Shown here in pieces: positions 1-11,864 of a stretch of DNA of 64,000 nucleotides (position 1 is the first letter of the stretch; the number at the start of each line of letters is the position of its first letter). The stretch is from positions 186,001-250,000 of the forward strand of contig BJKQ01000003.1 of assembly GCA_006538405.1 (NCBI GenBank), in the 5' to 3' direction. Under the pieces are notes generated by a model. That model did no database searches. It was not told the origin of the DNA and worked only from the letters and a program-made list of their open reading frames with translations. A program made the translations under genes and the position numbers. The DNA comes from Hansfordia pulvinata (Eukaryota; Ascomycota; Sordariomycetes; Xylariales).

Positions 1-703
1 CGGCGGCAGGCTGTTTATGGTGGCCAGCCATTCGCGCTCGCCCAGGCCGACCAGTCCGATCCGCAAGCCGTTGCTGGCGGTTATCATGTGTGTGCCGTGG
101 CAGTGTCCGATCGGCTGGCCCTCACCCAGCGCCGGGTCCAGCACATTGGCCACCAGCCAGGGAAATTTGCATTTGGAGGCTAGATTCTCGAATTTCTGGA
201 CGCCGAAGTCGAGGTCGTGGTTCTGGATGGTAGGCAGTCAGTTGCGATTCGGTTGTAGGGTGACGGCGGCGGGGCGGCACTTTACATACTCCCAAAGCAG
301 CGGCATCGGTGCCTATTTTGTTCAAGAGGGGGACCATGTGATCGCCTGCCGAGTGACAGTGTTAGCTCCGGGGACCGCAGGCATGTCGGCATGTGAGAGG
401 AAGTCGAGTGAACGTACCCTTGGTGACAGAGCTCTCGAGGCTGGGATTGAAGGCGTCGCCGGAGAAGAAAGTCAGGAGCCTGGGCTGGTCTTTGTAGCGG
501 TCATTGTCGCGGTAGTGGCGGGCGAGAGTGACGAAGCGGGCGACGCCGCCGACGGGCTCGGCCGAGGAGGCGTCGACGTGGTAGACATCGTTGTAGTGGA
601 GGAGGCGCAGATCCGGGGGCGCTTTGGTCTTGCTGTTGGCGTTGCTGGTAGGCGAGGTGTAGACGATTGTCTCGTCTGGCGGGGGTTTTTGCTTCTCCGG
701 CAT
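1..703 (-). CDS. 5'-nucleotidase/UshA-like metallophosphoesterase, N-terminal part, runs off left edge
   Basis: Three exons are visible: 703-418, 345-290 and 222-1, with introns 417-346 (GTACGT...CAG) and 289-223 (GTATGT...CAG). The first 188 residues lie in the window and the rest is beyond position 1. After a ~40-residue Lys/Pro-rich start come the metal-binding motif LLHYNDVYHV, then GDAFNPSLESSVTKG, then GNHDLDFGV assembled across the second intron, then FPWLVANVLD. These are the ordered motifs of the calcineurin-like two-metal phosphoesterase fold in the UshA/5'-nucleotidase family, which hydrolyses nucleoside phosphates or related phosphoesters. No signal peptide is visible at this start, so a cytosolic enzyme is likely (inference). 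The start at 703 is the first ATG before the conserved block; upstream frame is open but not protein-like. The substrate cannot be decided from this part. Confidence 0.88.
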
Positions 704-3700
704 CGTAGCGGCTGTTGGGGTAGCAAGCTTGCTGTGTTTCGCCCTTTGTCTTGATATCTCGTGATGGCTTTCGCGTATTTGAATACTAGTCTTTCTCTCT
801 TGTTGCTCTTCCTCTTTCGGCGATCGTCTGGGTGGGAAGAGTATGGAGCTATCGGTGAGGCCGGCGTTTGTAGTGTGGGAAAACAGGCAAAAGGCCGAGA
901 GAGGTGTACAAAAGCCCGGATGCCGAGCACACGCAGACGTAGGAGGCCTTATCAAGAGAGTGGGGTCTGTATGTGACCGAAGGCAAAGCCAGTTGCCAGG
1001 CGAGCGGAAGTCAGCCTCAGCTTGGCGACAATGACGCACATGAAGGGATATCGTGGGTTCTTTGCGAGGATGTTGACACGGGCAGTATTGGGCCCTGTCG
1101 CCCGTACTGAGCTGGTGTCGAGCGGCGGCAGCGAGCGCTGCCCGGTACCTGACGGCCTGGTGGGGGAGCTCGAGCGGGACGTGCCATTGTGCTGGACCAT
1201 GATGAGCTTGAGGTTGTAAGCAGGGCGGAGGAATCGGTGATTGGTGGGCAAGACCGGAGGTTAGGTGCTTGTACCCTGCCCGCCTGCATTATCTTGCGGG
1301 CGGGTACTTGATCAAGAAGTGCTTCTGCGCATACATGCCTGCGTCAAGTTACAGCCCCGTCGGGTTCCCATCTAGGGCACCCACCCATTGTCCCGCCAGG
1401 CCCACGCGGGGTCCGGACGGGAGCAGGGCCTCCACTGTCGGGTACCTGTCAGATGCAGGCCACACACGGGCACCAGTCGTACGAGTACAAGCCCGGGCTG
1501 CAGGTGGTGAATTGACCGCCCTGAACGGGGCGGTTACAGTGGGGGTCAGGGGACTCGCGGGGTCCAGCCCTGGTCCTGACGGCCGCCCGGCCCCAGCGTC
1601 CTCCAGGGCTGCCTGTTCGCGCCCAATCGCTGGTGCTGGGCGCCTCCTGAGGGCCAGAAAAGCAGGGGAATTCCTCGCTGCCCTCGTTCTCTCCCCCCCA
1701 ATCTGTTTGAGTGACACTTATGTCTCTCATGACTTCTGGGATCTGGCTGTCGGCTGAAGTGAAACTTGAACCAACAGCAATGCAGACCGCTCAGAGCAGG
1801 TAGAGACTTGTGGCCCTTTTGCTGCATACGTGTACCTTGGATGGTGGGTTGTGGGAGGAAGAGCTGCCACTATCCCAGTGTCCTGCTGCTCAGACTCACA
1901 TTCGCTCAAGCCAATATCCCGAAGAAGAACGGCGAGCCGACAAGACTCTTTACCGGGCGTATATGTGTGAGTTCGACCCATACCACGAAGGCAAAGCAGT
2001 GGTGGATGGCAAGCGCCAATACGGCATACGTACGTGTAGTGCAAGCTCACCGCGAAACGCAGGCGCCTGACAGCCTTTATACGCCCCTCCTACTCGTACG
2101 GAATCGGCAAAACAAGTGACATGGCATAGGGGCTGACGAAGTCTTCCGATAGGGATACTCGGTTCCTGCTGAACAGTGATCAGGTAAGTTCCGGTGGAGC
2201 GGTCGGCACAGACCGAGAGAAAGACTGCTGGCGCCAGGGACAGCTCATTCGCCCGAAGCTCATGCGATGCTCGAATGCGAAAGACCGTACGGCCCAACTC
2301 TGCGCCGCTGCAAAGGAGCGGAGCTACCTGACCTTGGGCGTGCACGGTTGTCCGTTGCGTGCCATACGTAAAATCACGAAGCTACAGGTACAAGTAGCTA
2401 CGAGTACTCGTACGTAACGTGCGGTTGGCTCGGCTGCTGGTCCCATAGCGAGGTCAAGCAAGTCGAGAACTAGAACAGCACTGGTCGATTCCACGATGCA
2501 GCCACGGCATGGGCAAATCAGCACTAACAGCAACGCTTGTCCGCAACTCAAAGTCACGCAGTCCGAGGCCGCGAATCGGCCTGGCTGTGTCGACGATAGC
2601 GGCCTTTCATCACTTGCAGATACCTACGTACCGACTGGCACATACGAAAGGAGCAAGATTGGGCGCAAATTCGTCATGGGTGACGGGCTTGCGGGCCAAC
2701 AAGAACTGCGACGATCCTTAGGTAAGCAGCTTGGGTCGGAACGATCACTTAAACCCGACTGGGCACAAGGATGATATTTTTACACTTGCAGTTGGCAAAT
2801 GCAGCGGTTACCTGCGTCGCGGCTGTGGCTGTGGTTGAGGCTATCTCTGCTGATCCTGTCCCCGGGTTACGCGGCCAGCAACCAGGCGGGATGGGAATAG
2901 TAGACGCACACATGATGTACACTGAATGTCTCTGCCTTCAATATATCGCCAAGCTAGCTTCTACCCGCAAATCGACCACATCGTGCGACCCTGGAAGCAG
3001 GCAGCGGCCCCTCTCCTTCGCAGTCTGCGACGAGGCGGTGGCGGTGTTAGTATGCGCAGGAATGGTTGCAGCGAGAACCAGGCTGCTGTAAGCACATGAA
3101 GTACACACAGTGAGAGAATAGAGGGAGAGAGAAAGACCGCGCGCTCGTGAGTGGCCAGCCGGCTGCAGAGCATGTGGAATCCAGGCAAAGCCACTGATCA
3201 CTATCAAATTCGGCCTGTCATCTTTTAGGAGAAAGGTAGTAATAAGGCAATCTAGATAAAACCATCGAACTGTTAGCTCGCACACCAATCCCCCAAGCTC
3301 CTCTGGCCGACCCAGTCAGCCAAACGCGGTGACAATTGACTCTCACGATCGGTCTCCCCAACGCATCCCAGGACACGGCCGTGGTTGTACTATGTACCGG
3401 TTGGCAGGACTCTTGATGCTCACGGGTCCGTTTGTCGAATCATCTGCCTGCCACCGCTCATGCATCCGTACAGGTGCTATGGGAATCGGCCGCACACGAT
3501 TACCAGCCTACGTCTGGTGCTACGTCGAGCATACGCATCTGTGGACGCTCCGAGTCCTCCAGGTACCGATTCTGTATGTTTGCCACTATCTACGAGCCGG
3601 TACCTCCGATACATGTAGCTGATCTGCCCAAATCAAAGTAGATGCAGTGCTGTGGCAAGATAAGCTGTGTTGGCATGAGAAGACACCTTGGGGCATTCCC

Positions 3701-4942
3701 GGCTGTGCACATCAAGACCTCGGATGGGATGAAGAGGCCAAGAGAGTCACAGTTTGCAACCATGCCGGAGCTCTGCAAGCAGTTGGCAGCGCGAGCCCAG
3801 CATCACCAGCGACAAATTTAGAGTTGCGTCGAATCCATATGAGGTACTCCCGTCGTGACTCAGTACCTCTCACTGCATGTACCTACTCGTATGCAGGTGC
3901 TGTACGATACCTAAACACCAGAGCAAGCATGTCAGAAATGTACATGTAGGTACGCACTCGCGGTACCGACGGGCCTAGGTGACTTACTCGTGGGTACTCT
4001 CGGGGATCGCTCGTACGAGTACTCGCACCTAAGCCCCTGGGCGGATGAGGAACCAACCGAACTCGCCAAAGCACGGGTAAGAGGCGAACGACTGGGCCCA
4101 ACTAGAAGCACAGCCCCCGGGCGGAGTTGACCTACGAGTACACGAGATGCTCCAGCCCACTGCGACGAACGCTGCATTCGTACACTGCTCGTCTGTCCAG
4201 GTCGCTTCTGCTCGTCTGCTGCAGTAGCGACCGACGGCGACTGCAAGAACATCTACCTCGGAGCTCCACGCAGATACTTCTGTGCCCGGGGCAAAGACCA
4301 ACCAACGGTTGCCAATTCGAGCAGCTGAAAGCGCTACTTGAGCTGTACGTGCATTTTGCGCGCGTCCGCAACGCAGAAGCACCAGCGGGTCTCTGGCCGG
4401 GGTGTAGACCCCAAGTCCTGGCTGGGGGGAAACGGTGGGGGCAGCGAGGCCAATCACGGCGCTGGCGACAGGCAGCCGACGGGGCTGGACGGATGGATCA
4501 TCTCGCGCAGCAACATTGGAACCGGTCCTCCATCTCGGCCTGTCCTCCACTGCGCGCTGCGCCCAGCCTCGCTCACCTAGCAGCTTTTAGCACTGGTCCG
4601 CTGAGCTCAGCTCGAAAAGGACGTCCTCCAGGCTGCTACCACGAATGCTTCTGTCTGACTGTACGCTATTTATCGTCTGCCCTCCTCTCCCTCGTCACCC
4701 CGGTCAGCCCATCTCTGCCCGTCCACTCCTCTCTCGCGCCGCCATCCTCGCCTCCCGCCCGCCCGCCAGACCGACCTACGATTGCGCGACCCACGGCGAC
4801 ACGCGAAGGCCTCGGAACAGTTGGCCCTGAAGGCGACTGACGCAGCGACCGCAACAAAAACCGCCCCGATCAGCACCGACTCGCTCGCCTCTAGCCGCTA
4901 CTTTTCATCATCAACACCACAACAACCACCACCACCGCCACC
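704..4942. other. Intergenic, no gene seen
   Basis: About 4.2 kb without a recognisable gene. Open frames here (up to 237 codons at 4127-4840) have low-complexity or arginine/proline-rich translations with no family motif. The stretch carries seven exact TACGAGTA/TACTCGTA octamers (1480, 2091, 2399, 2405, 3884, 4014, 4133). The last ~250 bp before the syntaxin gene is pyrimidine-rich, as in fungal promoters and 5' UTRs, with CA/CCA-rich leader sequence immediately before the start codon. Confidence 0.6.
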
Positions 4943-6176
4943 ATGTCTTATAATTACGGCAACACTGGCTACCAGCAGGCGCCCAGCACCGAGCAGGGCT
5001 ACTACGACAGCTATGGCCAGGTATGTTTCACCCCCGCGCCCCATTGAATGCCGTCGCATCTTCCCCCCTTCGCTTCACGGGCCTCGTCCGACCTCGTCCA
5101 CCTCTCCACATGGCGTCATGACCCGTCTCAAGTCCCCGGCTCCCCCGGACCGCTCGCTGACCGTATTCTCTCTCTTCAGGATGTCGAGATGCAGCACTAC
5201 TCGCAGCCCGCCTCCAACACGCTGAGCCAGAGCGAATTCCTCAACCGCATCCAATTCCTGCGTGACTCGATCAACAACCTACGCTCGGACGTCCAGAACA
5301 TCGCTGCCCTCCACCGCCGCGCTCTCTCCGACTCCGACGGCGGCCAGGCCCAGCAGCAGCTTGACCAGATCACCGCCAACACTCAGGCCGGCAACCAAGG
5401 CATCCGCGACCAGCTGAAGTTCCTCGCCAACGACGCACACAAGACCACCGAGCCCGGTCTGCGCCAGACCAAGGACCGCCAGGTCTCTACCATCAAGTCT
5501 GAGTTCATGCAGGCCCTCAACGAGTACCAGTCCGAGGAATCCGGCTTCAGCAACCAGTACCGCCAGCAGATCGCCCGCCAGTACCGCATCGTCAACCCCG
5601 ATGCCGATGAGGACGAAGTTCGCCGCGCCACCGAGGCCGACTGGGGCAATGAGGGCGTCTTCCAGACTGCTGTACGTTGCATCAGTTTACTCTCTTCCTA
5701 TCCTCAGTTTGCCCTTACTATCACCCGGGGCGTCTCTTCGTCGTCGCGATAGACCAGCTGGCGCATGCCCACCCACTCACACCACGCCATCATCTGCTAA
5801 CACTACCCAGCTTAACTCGAACCGCACGGGCCAAGCCTCTAATGTGCTCGGCAATGTTCGCGCCCGTCACAACGAGCTCCAGCGCATCGAAAAGACCATG
5901 GTGGAGCTGGCCCAGATGTTCCAGGACCTTGCTGTTCTCGTCGAGCAGCAGGAGCCCATGGTCCAGCAGACCGAGGACAACGCTCAAAAGACCGCCGACG
6001 ACATTGACACGGGCAACGAGCATGTTGCCAAGGGCATCCAAAGCGCCCGTAACTGGCGCAAGTACAAGTGGTGGTGTCTGCTCGTCGTTGTTATTATCCT
6101 GATCATCATCGCCATCGTTGTCGCTGTCGTGGTTACCCAGGCTAACAACGCCGCGAAAACTGCCACGGGGCAGTAA
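4943..6176 (+). CDS. sso1: Plasma-membrane syntaxin (Sso1/Sso2-type Qa-SNARE)
   Basis: Exons 4943-5020, 5180-5671 and 5811-6176 (introns GTATGT...CAG and GTACGT...CAG) give 311 residues. It is a t-SNARE that pairs with SNAP-25- and synaptobrevin-type partners for exocytosis at the plasma membrane. The N-terminal ~30 residues are Tyr/Gln/Gly-rich, followed by an Habc-type helical region (from about residue 45, SEFLNRIQFLRDSINNLRSD). The SNARE helix begins around LQRIEKTMVELAQMFQDLAVLVEQ, with the zero-layer Gln at about residue 237. A single C-terminal membrane anchor lies at about 277-300, starting WWCLLVVVIILIII, followed by a short tail. The CACCATG start context is good. Length and architecture match fungal Sso proteins. 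Assignment to Sso rather than an endosomal syntaxin rests on the LAVLVEQQ core and terminal anchor. Confidence 0.93.
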
Positions 6177-7977
6177 TAAATTCCCCGCCGCGGGCTCCCG
6201 GGCCAGTTCGGGGCCGATTCCGACATCTAGTGAACACCCTGCCGGTCTTCCCCTTGTTCATCTTCTCAGCAAACATATCTGCTCAGAACACATCGAGGCT
6301 TTTCCGCGGGCGCCAAGCTCAACCAGGCCGCATTCCATCCTGAATATTAGCACTCGAGTAGGGCTGGTTGTCAATGCAAAAGCATGTTGCATGGCCACAG
6401 CCTTTGGTTCGTCTTTTGACAGCTGCGCCAAGGCACGAAACGGGATCCCTACCGGCTTGCGCGCATACGCCGGCAACGACTACGAACATAAGGCACATAT
6501 GGACAGACGCGGGCATACTTGTGCCGAAGACCACGCGGATTTGGTCCGTTTAATACACGCTCGTCGCAGGAGAGGGGGTGATGAACGATGATGCAAGCCC
6601 TCACTCACGACCCATGATTGTCTCAGGGGAATGGGCGTTCCGGTTGTTAATTATTATTTAATTTTCTTGTCGAATATCTTCTCGGTTGGTATGTCTTTTG
6701 CGAGGTGTCGCGCCGCTGTTCACTTTCCATGACGCAAGGGCAGAGCAAGAGAAAATGATAGGTGGTAGTTTGGATGGCATTACTTGTAACGAGTTGATTG
6801 TTGAATTGCGAGAACTGGCACATATTGGCCAGGTGCTAGAGTGGGAGGGAAATGGTAAATAAAAGCTGCTCGGCTCACGCATGCTGCTCGGTCTCTCACT
6901 CGACTCTGGCTATTCATTCAGTGAGGTCGGCGTTTGCGTCTTTCCGCGTGTGCTCTGGAAATGATGTATGATGGAAGCCTTCATTGGTCTAGGGACACAG
7001 ACTGGAGTATGTCAGTCTTCCCGCAGCTCGCCGAATCACATACGGCTTGAGGTCTGGAGGTACAGATTATGGATGAGTGCTGATGCATACGTGCAGGTTC
7101 AATTACCTCCTCCAGATTAGAAACAAACTGCCCTTCTGATCTCTTACAACAGCACCCGCGTCGTCGCTGAGGATTCACTCGGTGCCCTTAAAGGATGGCC
7201 AAACCAGCTAATCTTATCCTTAAATTCGCAGAAACTGCGCTAGCTCGAGGACCCAATGCGATGACAGCGCGGCTTTGTCAATCCGTCGTTAGAGTACTTC
7301 TACACCAGGCCGCTATCGCGAAGTTAAACATTTCAAACTAAGGAAGCGGAAAGCGAAGGCATATCACCGCTGAACTCAGATCAATGCCACCCTTGCAGAT
7401 CGATGCCCGGGCACCCTTGGGCCTCCTTTATACGCAGTTGCGTGTCAACTGACGGCCACGGTCAAGTCACGTTCGATACAGAATGTATAGTCTTTTCAAT
7501 ATTGGCATTCACGCCTATCGTGAAGTTCATGTATCTGATTTCCTTCTTCACAATGTATGGCTCGTGGCTGCGTTGTGCATTATACTTTGAATAATCACGG
7601 CTATCTTCTATCTTCAAGAGGTGGTTGCGGGAGGAAGGATACGGTTGTAGCGGATCATTCCGTTTCCCCAATGAAATCCGTATTCACAATGATGCTAGGC
7701 CTGAAGAGGCGTCAAATGGGCCCACTTTGCGTGTAGCTACTTGTGAGGCAGCGCGGGCAGCAGCCCTTCGCATTGTCACTCCGTAAGCTATCCTGGGAGT
7801 ACTCGTATATTGCGTTCTGCCCGTTAGATTCGAGTATCTTCTTATCGTAGCTTCACCTCCAATCCTCATGCTTGACCTTCAACCACCAATACTCGACTGC
7901 CATCAACACTGCCGAATAGTCACAGCCGCAGAGCTCCCTGCGACTCGATTATCCTGCCTGCCCCATGGATATGCAAC
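6177..7977. other. Intergenic, no gene seen
   Basis: About 1.8 kb holding the syntaxin 3' region and the upstream region of the gene at 7978. It is somewhat more AT-rich than its surroundings (for example 6640-6670 and 7480-7620), as expected for 3' UTR or terminator DNA. One TACTCGTA octamer lies at 7800. No open frame with a recognisable motif. Confidence 0.55.
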
Positions 7978-7988
7978 ATGCCGGCTAG
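7965..7988 (+). other. Short uORF overlapping the downstream start codon
   Basis: An ATG at 7965 opens a seven-codon frame (MDMQHAG, stop at 7986-7988). It overlaps the presumed start at 7978 in another frame. Such an overlapping uORF usually lowers initiation at the main start (established for eukaryotic scanning). Whether it is in the transcript is unknown. Confidence 0.35.
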
Positions 7989-9050
7989 CACTCCGACCCC
8001 CTCTGCCCTAGCGCGTCTGCTGCCATCAACCCTCAGCTCGCGCACCCTCTTCGTCAAATGCTCTCCCATGCCCACCACCTTCACCGAGAGACGCGCCGTT
8101 CTACGCTCCATTGCCCGCGAGACATCCGCTGCTGGCGAGATTGAGGTTTTCAAGAAGCTCCGCGACAACGCCTCCTTCATTGTCATCACCAAGACTCCCG
8201 ACTTTGCCAACCACCTTGTCGTCCAATCCCCATTAGTCCGCACTCTCGTCGCCCACGAGCCTGAAGCCGCCGCCGATACCGCCGAAACGGCCTGGGGCGC
8301 CGCCTGGCGTGCTCACGACAAGTCAGCCCCTATCACCCCACCACTCGAACCCCTCCCAGCCTCCGACGCCGCTCCCGCCCTCAGTAGAGCCAGACTACTG
8401 GGCCTATCCCACAAGACCTTCACCATAAGCTGCTTTGCCGCGAATCAAGACTACAGCCACGGCCAGTACGTCAAGCAGAACCCGCTACACGGTCCCTGGC
8501 CCTCCGGCGAGGGGAAGGGCACCTTCATCTCCGATGCCCTGCGCCGTCTCGTCCCCTCCGGGCCCCTCGCCCCTAGCCTGAGGGATTGGGAGTCGGGGAC
8601 CAGCTCGCGCGCGACTCGATGACCACCGATACTCAGTTTTCCAACGCAGCCGACGAGGGCGCCACCGTTTCCATTCTCGGCGGAAGGGGCCCCTCACGCA
8701 ACCGCGCTTTTGTCATGGAGCGCCAGCGTGCTCGGGAGGCGCAAGAGAAAATCCCCAAGATCATGAGAAGCCTGGCCACCTTCGTCGAGCAGCACGGCTC
8801 CCCCAAGAAACAGGTCGGTACTGCCTCCACCGAAGCAGCGCAGGACTCCGGATGGGGCAAGGGGCCGCGGGATGGCATTATCGCAAAAGCTCCCGCGCCT
8901 CTGGATAACGCCAATAACCTGGCTTGGAACAGCAAGGCGCTGGTCGGCGCGAACAACCGGCGGTCCAAGAGTCCGAAGAAAGCAGCCGCACCCGAGAAGG
9001 ATCTCTATACCCACGACTCATTCGCGAAGGAAATGGCCAAACCCCATTAG
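7978..9050 (+). CDS. Conserved-looking hypothetical protein (single-base frameshift)
   Basis: I do not recognise a named family. Two abutting open frames (7978-8622 and from ~8595 to 9050) make one protein of about 357 residues if a single G is added to the GGGG run at 8595-8598. The join then reads RDWES-GDQLARDSM. The N-terminal ~90 residues (SRTLFVKCSPMPTTFTERRA, then VLRSI, then EIEVFKKLRDNASFIVI) alternate strand- and helix-like segments and could be an RRM-like or ferredoxin-like fold (inference). The C-terminal third is Lys/Ala/Ser-rich and probably disordered, with basic patches (NNRRSKSPKK). No membrane segment is seen. The Arg/Ser-rich N-terminus without acidic residues could be a mitochondrial presequence, but this is weak. 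No GT-AG intron bridges the break convincingly, so a sequence error is favoured. Confidence 0.7.
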
Positions 9051-10605
9051 CCTTGATCGACTCTACCACAGACTTTCTCCCTGATTCACCATGCAAAGAT
9101 CCTAAATCTGCTGGACATGCGTCGACTGGGCTTGCGATGACGCAGGCTCAAAGGGACCCGCATGTGTCCCGGGACGAGCGACCATCGCAATGAGACTTCA
9201 CCTCCCATGAGCGATGTGCGCAATGTGGCCATGAGTAGAGGACACTTTAGAGGACATTGCCGGCCGATACTAATAATAGGGAATGCCGAGTGGCGTTCCA
9301 TCTTGAGTCAGCAACAGCCGGAGTTGTTCCACGTGTCATTGAATCCACCTCGTCTGTCAGGCCCAACTGCAGAATTCGAAAGGGAGTGGACTCTGAATAA
9401 ATCAGGGCCCGCATGGGCTGGAAGGTGGTGCGAGCGCCGTGCCCTCTTCTGCCATCTGGCTTGGCCCTAATCAACATGCGACAAGTCTATATTATGCAAC
9501 TATATGGTCGCAAGCACAGCCACGGCACATGGACCTCATTGCGACAGAGTTGAGATGGCATGGCTAGGGCCCCCCTCGTCACGATCTCGCACGGCAACCG
9601 TGTTCCGGCAACCGCAACACGCCGACCAGCGCCGACACGGGCGCAGGCGCTAAACCGCCCCTCCTCTCCTAACAAGTTGGAGTCGTGATGGTGTCTGCGT
9701 CTTTGGCCGAGGCCGCCTGTCGTCATTCTCGGGCGACCTGCCAAGGCATATCTCGGAATCCGTCTGGCCGTGTGGTCGAGGGAACGACGGACGTCGTTGA
9801 GATGGACTAGAAAACAGGGAACAGGACAAGGAGCGCCCCACTAGCGCGCAAGGGCGCCACGCCCCTGGGCCCGACAATGGGCCTTGTTGCGGCTCTTCCA
9901 CACCCTCTCTCCAGGGGCTTTTCCGCGTAGCTCATCTATCGCGTGGTTCCTGCGGCGGCGGCGCCGCCGGCTGGCTCGCGCTCCGTCCGTCTTCGCGCAA
10001 CGGCAGAGCACCGCAAGGGGCAATCCTGGAGCCCATCGCGCCTCGTCCGCACAACGCGCGCTGGATAGCCGGGCCCTGGCTCCGCATGGCTCTTGAGCGC
10101 TTGCCAGAATGACGCTGCTCGCGGGCGCTGCCATCCACTTGGCCGCCCCTTGGCGTAGATCCGGCCTGGTCGCCCCCGAGTCATGGGCATGACGAACTTA
10201 GACCATCGTCTTGATTGTCCTGGCCTGCTTGATGTCACACACCCAGCCGGGTCAGAATGAAAATCTCTCTTCGCCTCTTTAAGCCGATCCTACCAACCGT
10301 GCCTTTTCCTGTGTCCATGTAAGACAGTCGTGTCTATAAACCCGCCTCCCTTCCCGCCCCGTGAGCCCCGTGGCAGTCTAAGTCGCCCAACCTCGTCTCG
10401 ATCACTACCAGCCGACCTGCCGTGCCTGACACATTGGCAACCGTCTGTCTCACCCGGAACAAGGCGTGTCTTACCAGACGCGTCGTCTTTATAACGGCTT
10501 ATTTATAACGACCGCACTCTTTCGCCCGTCGCTGCAACCAAAGACGACGCCCCAAGAGAGGACGACGACGACGACAACGACAACGCCAACGTCGCCGCCG
10601 CCACT
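9051..10605. other. Intergenic, no gene seen; SUR7-like promoter and leader
   Basis: About 1.55 kb. Open frames at 9840-10240 are Arg/Ala-rich GC artefacts. The last ~300 bp carries TATAAA-type elements and a C/T-rich leader followed by GACGAC repeats just before the ATG at 10606. Confidence 0.5.
10335..10340 (+). promoter_or_regulatory. Possible TATA element of the SUR7/PalI-like gene
   Basis: TATAAA lies 271 bp upstream of the start codon at 10606 and is followed by a C/T-rich tract, typical of fungal promoters. Further TTTATAA matches occur near 10487 and 10500. No transcription start data, so weak. Confidence 0.3.
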
Positions 10606-11701
10606 ATGGGTTTCGGGACCTTTATACACCATGTTGGGACCTTTTTGCTACTTGCGGCCACGGTGCTGCTCATCATCACCGACATCTCAGCACCGGTAGT
10701 CAAGGACATTTCCATCCTCCGCGTCGAGCTATCCGCCGAGCATTTCAGCAGCACGCGACCCGTCGTCACGTTTGGGACGTTTGGGTATTGTGTGCAGGGC
10801 ACTGGGTAAGTACAGAAACCCCCTCCCCCTCTCCTTTTCTGGGTTCTTTTTTTTTTCTTAGCGGTGGCAACACCCAACATTTCGTCACCGACCACCTCCC
10901 GCACCAAAGAAAGGAGACGGATGCTAACGCGAACGCGAACGCGAAAAAAAATACCGTAGGGATGCCGACTTTTGCACCGCGTCGCACCTGGGCTACGACC
11001 CAGTGTCCGTCATCGAGAAGCACGTGCCAGGCGCCGACGTGCCCGAGGCCGGCATCGCCACTGCCCGCGCCCTGACCAAGGTCATGGTCCTTCACCCTGT
11101 CGCGACGATTCTGGTACGCATTGCCCCCCATTTCGCCTCCTTTGAACCCCTCCCTTTCCCCCCCCCCCCCCTTTTCGGTCTCGTCACAATCGCTGCTTGA
11201 ACCTCCGCCCCTCCAACACACACCAACGCCACTTCTCGTTCCCCTTCCCCAGCGCGCGTTCTCCGGACTAACACGCACCGCGCGCCCGCCCGCGGAAAAC
11301 AAAAACAGGTCTTCATCGCGTTTCTCCTGGCCCTCGGCTCCGGCCTAGTGGGCAGCCTGCTGGCGGCGCTGGCGGCGCTGCTCGCGTTCGTGGTGACGGT
11401 GGTGGCCATGGCGTGCGACTTTGCGGCGTTCGCGGTGGTCGGGGCGGCCGTGGGGAAGGCCGCGAGGGAGGCCGGGGGCGGCGGCCAGGTCGTCCAGGCC
11501 ACGGCCACCTACGGGTCCGCGGCCTGGACCATCCTGGTCGCGGCCGTGTGCTGCCTGGTCGCCGTGTTCCTGGTGTTCCTGTCGTGCTGCTCCGCGCGGC
11601 GGCGCCGGAGGAGCAGGCACCGGCACGCTGACGCCGACACGGCGGCGGCCGCGGCGGGGGAGAAGAGGGGGAGGAGGGGCGGGTGGTTCCGCCGGGGTTG
11701 A
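10606..11701 (+). CDS. SUR7/PalI-like four-TM membrane protein
   Basis: Exons 10606-10805, 10960-11113 and 11309-11701 give 248 residues. Introns are GTAAGT...TAG (154 bp) and GTACGC...CAG (195 bp, containing 14 consecutive C). The first TM segment follows the MGFGTFIHHVGTFLLL start. An extracellular loop has two cysteines in a GYC...FC pattern, ending in the segment YDPVSVI. Two more TM segments flank GSGLVGSLLAALAALLAF (partly joined over intron 2), and a fourth is AAWTILVAAVCCLVAVFLVF. The tail is very basic (Arg/His/Lys-rich) and cytosolic. This is the claudin-like layout of the fungal SUR7/PalI superfamily, whose members sit in cortical eisosome-type domains or the PalI/Rim9 pH-sensing complex (family knowledge). 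Which branch is not decidable here, but the short tail argues against PalI itself, which has a long one. Confidence 0.88.
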
Positions 11702-11842
11702 CTGAGCGGGGGCGAGGACTTTCTCGTTTGTCCGGGAGAATGGGGCAGGCGATGACGGATGAGGGGTGAAACATAGACCAGACGGCCATGGCAGCTGCCA
11801 GTCTGCGCTTCGCGGCGCTTCGATGATTTCCCCTAAGGGGAC

Positions 11843-11864
11843 TGTGTGTGTGTGTGTGTGTGTG
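11843..11864 (+). repeat. (TG)n microsatellite
   Basis: About 11 uninterrupted TG units downstream of the SUR7/PalI-like gene, probably in or just past its 3' UTR. Confidence 0.95.
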
